This document shows, in pieces, positions 53,847-63,627 of a DNA stretch of 64,000 nt. The stretch's first letter is position 1. Each line of letters opens with the position of its first letter. The position numbers and the translations under genes were made by a program. Source of the DNA: Marasmius tenuissimus (Eukaryota > Basidiomycota > Agaricomycetes > Agaricales > Marasmiaceae); the NCBI GenBank assembly GCA_029532415.1, contig JAQOTA010000060.1, positions 1,674,001-1,738,000 on the forward strand. Direction: 5' to 3'. The notes under the pieces are model-generated. The model saw only the letters and a list, made by a program, of their open reading frames with translations. It did no database searches and had not been told where the DNA came from.

Positions 53847-56061
53847 GGTAGACAAAGGGTGCGAGGTAGATGTGAGCGAGAGTGAAGTTTGTCGCGTGGG
53901 GGCGCGTTTGGGGCGCGTATAGGGCGAATATGCGTTGCTTAGGGCTTTTTACACGTTCAGCTGAAGGTATAGAGTAAAATAATGGTATATTGAGGAAGGT
54001 GCACGGTGGTGAGAGGAAAGGAAGAGGCTCGTTCTACATTTACGGCAATCGGAGAATGGCCCTCAAGGCCAATTTTAGACGTACATCAAATGTGACCATA
54101 TAGGGAATGATCTGCCTGTCACAACTCCTGCCTAAGGTGAACTTAACTATATCCTTTAGAGTGGCTGCGTGACTTCCGTGTCTTTTCAGGAATCTAACCA
54201 ACTCTTCATCCCCACCGTGTCAATGGCTCTCCGTGGAGTTTGGTCTGTTCATAGCACGGTCCCGGGACACGACAAAATTATTCTTTCTCGAAACTCCGGA
54301 CGGTCCTTAGTACCAGCCCAACTCCTGGCGGAAGTACAGAGATGGAACGACGAATGAAAAAACTCTCTCAACGCCTTGGCAGATGGCCGATAACCGCCCA
54401 AGCGTGAGCCACTTTCACCCCTTCTCTCGTTCCCTCCAACCGGCGGTCATAGACATAATGGTCAGTGGTGGGTCATTTCCAAGATGATCATGATCCTACT
54501 AGTCGAGAACCAAAGACCCTCGCTCGTAGATCGGCCGCTACCACGATTGCTCAGAGCGGTTTGCTCATTGCGGATTTGCAGCCACCCCGTATTTGGTGGC
54601 TTGCACCCTTATGGGGGAAACATCAGGCTTAGCTGGCAAGTTGCGTCGCAGGGGGTAGAGTTGTTCATGACCCTTTAATACGAACTTTGGGGCGTTGGGG
54701 AGGCGAGGTCCTTGAGTTCTGTCAATTGCAGGTGGCGAGTGTAGACCATTCGATTTTTCGAAAAGATCTGGGACTTAATTACGGCTGATCTTCCTACCGT
54801 GTTGATCTGTGGCGTAGAACATTCCCCTGTGGCCCTTCCTGGTTCTTCCAAGGTTGACATGCGGCAACTGGAAACAGAGGGACTACAGTCGCCGCACGGT
54901 CGGAAATTTCCAGTCGTTTGACGTTGAATTTAACTCAGTACACTGGTTGGTCGACCTTCGCATCCCCGACGACCGCCCAAAACGGCGGGACGTTCAGGGA
55001 GGGAACAACCGGCACTTATGATTCGATTCATGTCTCGGATTTGTGGGGCCACTGGTTTCGACTGGTCCTGTTAACACCACCGTTGATACATGGTACTAAT
55101 GATGAAAGTTCGAAGGAAGACATGGACCTTGACCTATCAGGACAACGGGGATTAAGCGCCATCACCAAGGACCTTCCTGTTCAGTGTTTACATAGGTCGG
55201 ACACTGCGATATCCCGCTGGAAGCTGCCCTAGGCTACCTGAAGTGAATTAAAACGCAGCGAATATCATGTTGTCATTTACCCCCTGTTCACACGAGGCGA
55301 CTCGAGACCGAGCGGTAGGTTTCCGTTCCGATTATAAATTGTCACTATCTGACGCTGAAGCTGCGCAACTGGGTCGAGTAAACCGTCCGTCCCAGTCGTA
55401 AAAGAATAACGAGGCAAATAGAATCGCGGCACATTGGTAAGTCAGTCGTTTTCGTCGCACACAGACTGCAAGAAGGTCTTCAAGTTGTACGGATGGTAGA
55501 ATCCGATCACTTCACCCTCGAATGGCATTGGCGGCGAGTCTGACGCGTCCAACACCGAAAGAGGCGGTATTCCCACCAAACCTCGCTCTATAGGATTATC
55601 CTCGTCATGTTGAATAGTACTCTGCTTGTGATTTACTAAAATTTGTGAACTGGTGGAATTGGATAACGGTGCTAGATTCCGTAGCCCATACTCATCCGCC
55701 TATACGCGAGGTCGATCCTTGAGTCCGCAGCCACCAAATTGACGCAGCTGTCGTCTAACTTCGATCTTCGAGCTTGATTGTGATCTACGGCTCCCTGAAC
55801 CCGCGATTGTGGTAGGCCGTTTTTGGGTTGAGTGGAGAACATAGCATCGGACATGTGACTCGGCTACGGTCGTCACCTCGGCGAGGCTGTGACGCTCCCT
55901 AGGGCTTTCCCAACCACCGTTTCCTTCTGTCAGATTCTTCCCTGCAACAGAACCTCCGTTCCCTCAGTTCATTTCTTTCTTTATATTTTGTTTCATTCTC
56001 CAGAGTTTTGGTTCTGTTTTTCCCTCACTATCTTCTTTCTTGAGCTGCGCTTTTGCGGACA
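53847..56061. other. Gene-free stretch of 2.2 kb beside the transposase
   Basis: It contains the putative KDZ-Ulp1 promoter and, further on, the Rho promoter, which is T- and C-rich near 55900-56040. Short frames such as 54918-55232 have no recognisable domain or exon partner. One end of the mobile element may lie here, but no matching terminal repeat could be identified by eye. Confidence 0.5.
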
Positions 56062-57157
56062 ATGTCCTCTCAAAATCCCGTATGTTTTGGATCCCAACAG
56101 CTTTCAATTTTTTGAGTCTCATTTGTTCACCCAGATCCGACGAAAGCTCGTTATTGTAGGAGATGGCACGTTTCCCCCGACCGACCTATCCCTCGAATTC
56201 TTGCTAAGAAATTGCCACCGATAGGTGCATGCGGAAAGACGTCTCTACTTTGCTCGTTCGCGCTGGGAGAGTTTCCTAAAGAATATGTGCGTCTCATGTT
56301 CTGTTTGTGTTGCTCTCTGCGGTTCTGACATCTATGAATAGCAACCCAGTGCGTAGGATCTACCGAAACGTGAAGATTTCTTCAATTGCGCTGATTCTGC
56401 CGCCCATGTTCCCAGCCGTTTTCGATAACTACGTTGCCGAAATCAGACTTGACGAGAAACATGTTCAGCTGGCACTATGGGATACAGCGTACGTTTGCCG
56501 ACTCGCACCTAAAGAGACTAACGATGTTCTGACGTTTGGCGCGTGTCCTCGGATTCAATAGAGGCCAGGAAGAATACGAGGTAGGTATCCCTTTGCACGA
56601 ACTGCCCTGATCCTCTAGCTGAACGCCACGTTCCAACAATCCAGCGACTACGACCCATGTCATACTCCAAGTCCCATGTCATCCTCATAGCATTTGCACT
56701 TGACACCCCTGATTCACTGGAGAACGTAGAATCCAAGGTATGTACCCCATTTCAATGTCCATGACGCTTTCATTGACGTCTTCACTTACAGTGGATAGAA
56801 GAAGTTCGCTCTATCTGTGGTGCCACAATACCCGTCATCCTTGTCGGCTGCAAAGCTGATTTGCGACCAAATCAACCGAATCCTCCGGATAACCCTTCTT
56901 GGGTCACCCGCGAACAGGGCGAACGTATGGCTCAACGCATCGGTGCTCGCGCTTATAAGGAATGTTCAGCTCTCAAGATTGAAGGTGTTGACGATGTCTT
57001 CGAGACTGCCACTCGTGCCAGCATGTTGATGAGAGATGGTGTACCCTCCGGTTCTCATCAACCTACCGAAGGGCGGCATCATCGACGAAGAAGTAGCGGG
57101 AAGAGTGGATCGCAGGAGGAGACCGGAAAAGGCTGGAAATGCTGTGTAGTGTGTTAG
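56062..57157 (+). CDS. Rho-family small GTPase
   Basis: Membrane-anchored switch controlling actin, cell wall synthesis or polarity. The spliced protein reads MSSQNPIRRKLVIVGDG then ACGKTSLL (P-loop), GEFPKEYQPTVFDNYVAEI (switch I effector loop), LWDTAGQEEYERLRPMSY (switch II), IEEVRSICGATIPVILVGCK with ADL (G4), and RAYKECSALKIEGV (G5). The Rho insert is present around DLRPNQPNPPDNPSWVTREQ. The C-terminus is basic and Ser/Arg-rich and ends CCVVC, a CaaX-type box with an extra upstream Cys. Two splicing oddities are needed: a GC-AG intron at 56166-56224 inside the P-loop and a 7-nt exon at 56342-56348. It is not typed as Rho1, Rho2, Rho3 or Rho4. Confidence 0.93.
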
Positions 57158-57697
57158 GCCTTGCATTTCTACCTTGTTACTCACCCATCACGACTTCGCC
57201 GACGGACCTCACTGACACACCGCCCTTTTCTTTCACTATCATTTGATTGAATGAGTGTCTTGTTTATTATCCTGCTCTTACCTTTGTTCTGTTCTTTTGC
57301 TGATCTTATGCAAGATAGTCTTTTCATCTTTAGATCCTGTTTTTTAATCACCTCCGTGTCATTACCGATTTGTTATTTGACAATCCGTCTTCCATCTCCA
57401 TTCTAGAACCTGCTGCGCAAACGTGGCAGCCTTCCCGACTCTCGCGAGTGTTCTCCTGAAGTCCTACTCATCAAGCCTTTGAGTTCAGCACGATGAATAG
57501 TTGTGTACGTATCATAACAAAGTAAAGCTCGGATATTGAAGATCGCTAGAATTCATCGGCCATACTTCGGGGCCCCTTTCATCCATGCTTGAGCATTCTC
57601 CAACAAAGGCTTTGTCCCGGTGGGATATATGAAGCCATACTTGAGGCAAGCTCACTACACACATTCCATTGGCATTTTCTCCCACTTTCTCGACGAC
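57158..57697. other. Intergenic, T-rich 3' flank of the Rho gene
   Basis: About 540 nt between two plus-strand genes. The first 250 nt are T/C-rich and suit a 3' UTR; the remainder is the promoter of the next gene. No gene was seen. Confidence 0.5.
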
Positions 57698-58870
57698 ATG
57701 TCTTCCATCTTGACTACTTTCCCAGTTAATTCAACCGCGCTAGCATCACGAAAGTGAGTTGAGATATGTCGTTTGGCCGCTCTATGGTGACTCATTCTCG
57801 TAACGTCCCCCTAGTGCTAAGGACCACCTTCTTTGTGTCAATACCCTCATGAAAGTGAGCGAGCATCGACAGAGCCTCCTAATTTGCCTTGCTGATCCCA
57901 GCTCTTAGAATTGCATCATCCGTGCGCTGGCTCGCATTCTCGAAATCGCTCCGACGATGAAAGAGCGTGGAGAGTTCCATTCATTCATGGACTACATTGG
58001 CATTGTTTGCGAGGTGCTGGAATTGCATCTCAAAGGCGAGTATCGCGCCATGCCGTCCGCGAATAAGAGGTCAATTAACCAATCACAGGAGACGAAATGT
58101 TCTTCACCGCGCCTACTCCTGGTCAAGGAATCAAACTGGTTGACCTACTGGGAGCTTCGTGTAACCCAAGAACACCTGAGTTACAGAGCGCATTAGAAGA
58201 TCTTCGAAAGAAGACTACGGAATGGAAAGAGGCATTCATTCCCTACGCTTTATTTGAACAGTGATCATTAGTGCTCACCTTGGAGTTCGAACAGGTTCCA
58301 GGAAGTTTCGGATTGGAGTATCTCGTCGCCGTGACGCGAGTGTCCTCGACCGCGATGGGAAGCATGGTCGACCAGGTACGCTATCTGTTATCGCGACTCC
58401 GTAGCGAAAGCTGAGAACGACTAGCTTGCGGCGGTCCATGCTGGTGCATCTAGGTGCACTCTGGGAAATGAAGAGCTGCAAAAGATGATCAATGGTGCGT
58501 GCTTTGAACATCCCCCGTAGGACACGCTGCTGAACGATTGAATCCTCAGTCAACATAGCTTGGATTGGAAACAACTCTGATCCCGCCGTCGTGCTGCCGT
58601 ACGTGCTTCGTCGGGATACATTCAGACCAAATTTCGATCATTCGACAGGTTTATTCTAGCGCACCACGAACGTTCTGCAGCACCCCAGTGGCCCGTGATA
58701 GCAGCTGAAGTTTCGGAGAAATTGCCGTTGATCGTTGGGGGATGGGCGAAGTGAGTAACCTTTGCGGGGTTGACTGTGATGGCTGATTCTGAGAAACTCC
58801 CAGGTGCTGGAAGCTCGCTCCGTTTGACCCACTCACGGGCTCGAAGAACCCCGCAGTTTCCGAGTTTTGA
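57698..58870 (+). CDS. Hemerythrin-like helical-bundle protein with reduced metal-ligand set
   Basis: About seven exons give roughly 260 residues. Landmarks are NCIIRALARILEIAPTMKER, GEFHSFMDYIGIVCEVLELH, LKGDEMFFTAPTPGQGIKLV, EDLRKKTTEWKEAFIPYALF, then INVNIAWIGNNSDPAVVLPY followed by VLRR, APQWPVIAAEVSEKLP and CWKLAPFDPLTG. The C-terminal pattern, with VLPY, a WP segment and a WxxAPFDPLTG box, recalls the fungal hemerythrin (HHE)-like group from memory. Several of the expected His ligands are replaced: Asn follows Lys in the first helix and only one His remains before GDEMFF. The intron at 58036-58088 uses a GC donor. The ATG at 57698 begins MSSILTTFPVNSTALASR. A degenerate family member seems likely. 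Confidence 0.72.
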
Positions 58871-59003
58871 TTCCCGACGGAAACCGGTAGATGACATGGT
58901 ATAATACACTGGACATACTGGACATAGTACATGAGTAGGGTTCGCGTAGACTAGATACTCACATGGAAGGAATGCGTGTATTGGTTACACCTAACTCCGC
59001 TTC

Positions 59004-59685
59004 TCATGCCTTTAATTCCCAACTAACTCCGCAACCACAACCATTTCCCTTCGATTGAGGATTATCTTCGATACGGAAAGTGCTTCCAATGAGTTCGGTC
59101 GCGTAGTCGATGGTCGATCCGTTAACAAGACTCAGCGACACGGCGTCAACGAGAATATTCGAGGGCTTAATTGTGGGATGTGAAAAGTGACTGAAGGAAG
59201 ATTGTTGTGAGAATAGTCGCTCTGCGAGGGACAGAGGACGTACTAATCGTCAGGTTCCCTGGTATTCGCAAGTTCCATCTTGTATTGATAACCATGACAT
59301 CCTCCTGACTCGACCATTATTCTAAGGGCGGCGTCTGGGTTAGCTTGGTTTTCCGCGACCCGCTTAAGTTGCTATTTGATTCGGAATAAGACTCTGATTA
59401 GTATCAACCAAATCTATCACACACCTCTGCAGCCCTATCGGTAACGCTCATCTGAACTTGATCTGGAGGAGGCAACTCGACTTCAATCTCTTCTTCAGCA
59501 AGATATTCCGGTCTGGGGATAGATAGGACGGTTGTTTGCGATGAAGAAGGGCGTGCTGGTGGCGCGAATCGACGCGGCGCAGTCATAGAGTAGCGACATA
59601 CTCGTGTAGTAGAGAACCACGGATTGATTTGTGAAGACAGAAGCTTTGGTTTGCTTCTCAAAATTCGAGAGATTGAGGCGGACAT
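59004..59685 (-). CDS. ISA2: Mitochondrial iron-sulfur cluster assembly protein Isa2 (A-type carrier)
   Basis: Matrix protein acting with Isa1 and Iba57 to build 4Fe-4S clusters for aconitase and lipoate synthase. The N-terminus is a mitochondrial presequence (MSASISRILRSKPKLLSSQI, Arg/Ser-rich). The HesB/IscA domain runs from VQMSVTDRAAEQLKRVAE through LRIMVESGGCHGYQYKMEL, with the first ligand Cys. It continues ILVDAVSLSLVNGSTIDYA and STFRIEDNPQSKGNGCGCGV, with the CxC pair, and ends SWELKA at TGA 59004-59006. All three metal-binding cysteines are present. Two short introns occur. It faces SPP2 across 138 nt. Intact. Confidence 0.95.
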
Positions 59686-59823
59686 GGAGGTTGCAGGCTA
59701 AGTAAGCCCGGAGCTGGGGGACCGCTTTTAGCCGCTATTTGGTCTTGTGTGGCAATGACATTGGGCACTGACTTGGTTGATTCGACAGTGAGGCTTCTGA
59801 GTTCTCCACCACCCAGCGTCACA
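59686..59823. promoter_or_regulatory. Bidirectional promoter region, ISA2 / SPP2
   Basis: Only 138 nt separate the two divergent start codons (69 nt if SPP2 starts at the upstream ATG at 59755). Both genes must share promoter sequence here. Confidence 0.5.
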
Positions 59824-61209
59824 ATGCCTGAACCTCAAAAGGTTTCATTCACAGTTAGAAGACCGTCGCCCATATCCAGGGGTGCTTCCTCTGGGCCAGA
59901 CTCGGATGGTCCCTCGTTCAAGGTCCCAACTCTTCCTCGCCATTTGCTTGATGAGTCAACACCAGGCAGTCCCCTTGCGCGCAGCCAAACCTCTTCCCCG
60001 AAACCTTCTACAAATGAAAAACGTTACTACGGCGGCGACGATTTGAGTAGCGATGAGGACGAGGGCCCACAAGACGAACTTGTAACTGGCTTTGATCGGT
60101 TTGGAGTTGAGCGGTGTGTTCATTCCTCCAACGAGTCGGCACAGTCCATTCAACTCACATTAGCTCGCTTACATGACAGACTCAACAAACCCAAGCAAGT
60201 CCCAAAGGGTCCGCTTGTTATACCTGCGCTCAAGAATAAGGATTGGAGGGAGTTAGCTCGGAAACGACGGACCACCAATCAATTCGTTCCTGATTCCGCA
60301 AGAGCTGGAAACACTGGGGCAGATGGTAGCGTTGGGGGTCTCGGTACTCATGAGAGGGTAGGAGACGGTCAACAGCTATCAGGTTTGCAAATCCGGAAAA
60401 AGGAGATCGTGAAAGTAAAAGAAGAAGAGGACGCTGAGATACGGGAGGTAACGATGGAGGTCGAGGAAGAGGTCAAAGTGGAGGAAACGGAGGATCAACG
60501 AGCACTTCGAGCTATACTCTCCGGGGCCAACGGAGAAGAAGAAGCTTCAGACTTCACGATTCCCACCATTTCCACGCCAATGTCGGAGGGCGATGCCTAT
60601 AAGCAAGACGTTGACGAACTTCCCGACTCCGCCACGTTAGATGATTATAGTCGCGTTCCGGTCGCCCAGTTTGGAGCTGCTCTGTTGCGGGGGATGGGTT
60701 GGAAGGAAGGAACCGCAGCTTCGCGCAAAGGAAAGGGAATTGTTGAACCCTACATACCCGAGTCACGTCCTGCGTTGCTCGGAATCGGTGCCAAAGAGAT
60801 GGAGACGTTTGATGATGGCGGCAAGAAAGGTTCGAGCAGACCAGAGCATCGATACGTCCCGGTAGTGAAGAAGGACAGGGACGGAAACATCATCGACGAC
60901 TCTAATGGCAAGAAACGGGATCGTGACCGGGGCGACCGGCGTCGAGAGAGATCGACATCACCCAGGCGCGACTCACGGGCATCCTCTAGACGCGGCTCTC
61001 CCGACCGCAGAGATTATGATGATAGGCGTAGGGATGCAAAGTCAAGGTACGACGATTACGACGATAGAAGAAGGGATAGGGACAGGGATAGGGACCGTGA
61101 TTACAGACGCAGAGATGAAAGAGATAGAGAACGGGACAGAGACAGAGACAGAGACCGGGACAGGCGACGAGACAGATCGAGGGATCGACGAAGAGACCAC
61201 TCTCGATAA
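59824..61209 (+). CDS. SPP2: G-patch splicing factor Spp2-like
   Basis: Spliceosome cofactor that activates the DEAH ATPase Prp2 before the first splicing step. A single open frame. The start MPEPQKVSFTVRRPSPISRG has the KVSFTxRR motif usual near the N-terminus. A conserved PLVIPALKNKDWRELARKRR and TTNQFVP follow, then an acidic coiled region (KEEEDAEIREVTMEVEEEVK). The G-patch is VPVAQFGAALLRGMGWKEGT followed by AASRKGKGIVEPYIPESRPA and LLGIGAKE, with the spaced glycines. The C-terminus is an Arg/Asp repeat (DRDRDRDYRRRDERDRERDR). An in-frame ATG at 59755 could add 23 residues, but the motif position favours 59824. It could also be called a GPKOW orthologue, which is the same family. Confidence 0.9.
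   Translation: MPEPQKVSFTVRRPSPISRGASSGPDSDGPSFKVPTLPRHLLDESTPGSPLARSQTSSPKPSTNEKRYYGGDDLSSDEDEGPQDELVTGFDRFGVERCVHSSNESAQSIQLTLARLHDRLNKPKQVPKGPLVIPALKNKDWRELARKRRTTNQFVPDSARAGNTGADGSVGGLGTHERVGDGQQLSGLQIRKKEIVKVKEEEDAEIREVTMEVEEEVKVEETEDQRALRAILSGANGEEEASDFTIPTISTPMSEGDAYKQDVDELPDSATLDDYSRVPVAQFGAALLRGMGWKEGTAASRKGKGIVEPYIPESRPALLGIGAKEMETFDDGGKKGSSRPEHRYVPVVKKDRDGNIIDDSNGKKRDRDRGDRRRERSTSPRRDSRASSRRGSPDRRDYDDRRRDAKSRYDDYDDRRRDRDRDRDRDYRRRDERDRERDRDRDRDRDRRRDRSRDRRRDHSR
61020..61209 (+). repeat. Low-complexity RD/RS repeat in SPP2
   Basis: The end of SPP2 is purine-rich repetitive DNA made of near-copies of GACAGAGA/GACCGGGA. It encodes alternating Arg-Asp and Arg-Glu. Such tracts expand and contract by slippage and form a charged, splicing-associated tail. 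Confidence 0.6.
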
Positions 61210-61719
61210 TACAGAGCATTGCAGCCCCGCGCTAACGGAACTCCAGTACTGTATAGGGCATGAATCCATATATCCTTTCCCTGCGTGAGTTTCACTCCCT
61301 TTCCGTGTGCATGGTGGATACGCGGCTGATACCTGTATTCCTACAAAGCCCCAGTGGGATATTGATCGGTTCTCTAGTAAGTGAAATGTATGTGAATCCT
61401 AGGACCGCTACTTTCGAGTATGGGTCGCGATCGCTCCGAACGTAAGCGTTCAAGCACTCGTGCCAGATACCTGGTAAGGTTTGGCAACTCAGAATGACCC
61501 CGTTTTTATGCAACCATCGCGAATACACTCGTTGGTGATTTCATAGAGTTTAGTTGGTGTCGAACATGACTGTGAGCAACTTTGAGTCTGAGCTGAATAA
61601 TTCGGACTTCATTGAGCGCTAAGCGCAAAACACCGAATATCTGAGCGCTTACAAAAGTACATTGGTCTGACATTGACCACCATCGTCGCGTTCATACTTG
61701 ACCCCTCTTTCTCCCTGTC
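61210..61719. other. Intergenic between SPP2 and SWC2
   Basis: About 510 nt between two plus-strand genes. It holds the SPP2 3' UTR and SWC2 promoter. No gene was seen. Confidence 0.5.
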
Positions 61720-63429
61720 ATGGTCGAGACGTCAAACGATGCGGAAGAGACCCTTGTCACGAGAAGATCCAGGCGAAGCACCGCGGGGAACCGGTAATCA
61801 TCTTTCAATCTCAATGGCAACCACCCACCTTAACTTGCCTGCAGAATGCAAGCCGCCATGGCTGAAATGACTATAGAGGATCCAGATCCTGAAGACGATA
61901 AGGACTTCGCTATCGAAAAGTGTAATGCCCTTCTAGTTCTCCTATACACTCAAGCACTTATATGCCACTTCAGTCGAAGAAGACGTGTTCGAGTCGGACT
62001 TCGAAAGCACTGACGAAGAAGAGGCTCAACGAGAGGACGCAGAGGCAGGAGAGAAGGGGGTACATGACGAGGAGAAGCAGGCGAGAAAAGTGTGTATTGT
62101 TTGTTTTGCCAGGGCCAGTCGGGCAACTCAGCTGAACATCCAAAGGCAGCTCGTTCTCGCGTTGAAAAGGCTACAGCTGCCGCTCATGCGCGACAGAAAA
62201 TGACCTTCAACCCGACCGCTGCAAGTTCACAACCTAAACCGAAGCCGAAACCCAAACCAAAGCGCGCGTTTACAATTGTAGTCGATCCAAATACCGGCGT
62301 CGTCGTTCAGGATCAAGCTCCTGGGAGGAAGAAGCGCCAGAGTACAAGGAGTCATACGGTCTTGAACACTTCCGCAACATTCAAGCGCCTCGTGGCGAAT
62401 GAGCAGCAGAAGGTCATGAAGAAATACTTCTACTACTTCTGCCTTCTCAGCTGATACCTGTTATAGGCTCTCCAAACCCCAAAGAAAACTAAGGGCGAAA
62501 CTCCGAAGTTGACACAGGCCGAGTTGATCGCTCGAGCACTCGACAACGAGGAAGGAAATATTGTCGAACACAGGGACTACCTGAAATTGGAGGAAGAGAA
62601 ACGAAAGCGTGCACGGGTCGTCCGAGAGAACATTTCAGGTCCCCTCGTGCGGTGGGTTAGCAGGGGCGAAGAGGTTAAAGTACAGGAAACCCCGCCTCCG
62701 CCTCCCACGTTTCCCCCAACCGCCTCCGCCAACTCAGGAGGATACTCGTTCACTTATGGCGCACCTACCTCCGGCGCTGTGTCTTATGGACAGTACGCAT
62801 TCACCTCCCCGTCATCCTACTACCGCAATGATGGCGCGTCACAGAGTGTCGTTACATCCACAGCACCTCCCACTTCCACACCCGCTGGCCTTCCCATCCT
62901 TCAGCTAGTTCCCATTTCTATTGTCGCCCCCTCCGCTGCTCCTGCTCCTACACCCTCGACGGTAGACAAACAAGCATCATCAGCCCCCGCGGAGCCCACT
63001 TTCCGTATCGAGAAAGTCAACAAAAACTATGTCGTACACGAACTGGGTCAGCATGAGAAAGTAACAAAACCTCTATGGTCGGACACTATGGAGGCTGTCT
63101 TTGGAGACCACGCCAAATGGGAGGACGTCAAGGTCTACTCCGGAAGAACAAGACCTCTATGTAAGCCTCTCCTTCGTTTTCGTCGCTCGATAGCCTCTGA
63201 ACTTCGACAACCAGCCCGACTGCGACAAACCTGTCCAATAACTGGACTGCAGGCGAAATATATGGATCCCAGAACGGGTGTTCCTTTCGCTGACGTCCAG
63301 GCGTACAATGTACTCACCGGTCTGATTTCCCATGACTATGTGTGGTCCTCTGAGTTGGGATGCTATACCAGAAAATCGGCAACATCTCCTACGCAGGAAA
63401 ATAGCGGAGACGAAATGGATACGACCTAG
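61720..63429 (+). CDS. SWC2: SWR1 complex subunit Swc2 / VPS72 (YL1 family)
   Basis: Histone-chaperone subunit of the SWR1 remodeller that binds H2A.Z-H2B. The start MVETSNDAEETLVTRRSRRS joins to NRMQAAMAEMTIEDPDPEDD, the acidic YL1 N-terminal region, then EEDVFESDFESTDEEEAQRE. A basic segment with KPKPKPKPKRAFT and APGRKKRQSTRSHTVLNTSA follows, then TQAELIARALDNEEGNIVEH with RDYLKLEEEKRKRARVVREN. The C-terminal YL1_C domain is RLRQTCPITGLQAKYMDPRT then GVPFADVQAYNVL. Four or five short introns occur; the last joins RTRPL to the YL1_C exon. It ends with TAG at 63427-63429. Length and domain order fit the family. Confidence 0.93.
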
Positions 63430-63627
63430 TAGTAATCCGTCTCGTTCCTTTGATCCACTTTTGTATTTGTGATATTATATGTATCATATCAACCCTTGTA
63501 GCATAGCATACAACCTGTATTCTCTGTATCAAAAGTCGGAATATACTGGAATAAGATACCCTTGAACCAGATCCCAAGCAACCAAAAGCAATGTTCCCAA
63601 GGAAAGATGTACATGAGCATAGACAGA

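Noticed and set aside
53847..54200. Possible terminal inverted repeat of the KDZ element
   Set aside because: Comparison by eye with 48880-49110 and 47525-48144 showed no convincing matching inverted sequence, so no element ends are claimed.
54918..55232. 104-codon plus-strand frame in the gene-free stretch
   Set aside because: No domain, no partner exons and no promoter context; kept only as part of the gene-free interval.
60905..61288. 127-codon plus-strand frame overlapping the end of SPP2
   Set aside because: It reads the RD-repeat DNA in a second frame, giving Glu/Thr/Ile/Gly repeats that come from the repeat itself.
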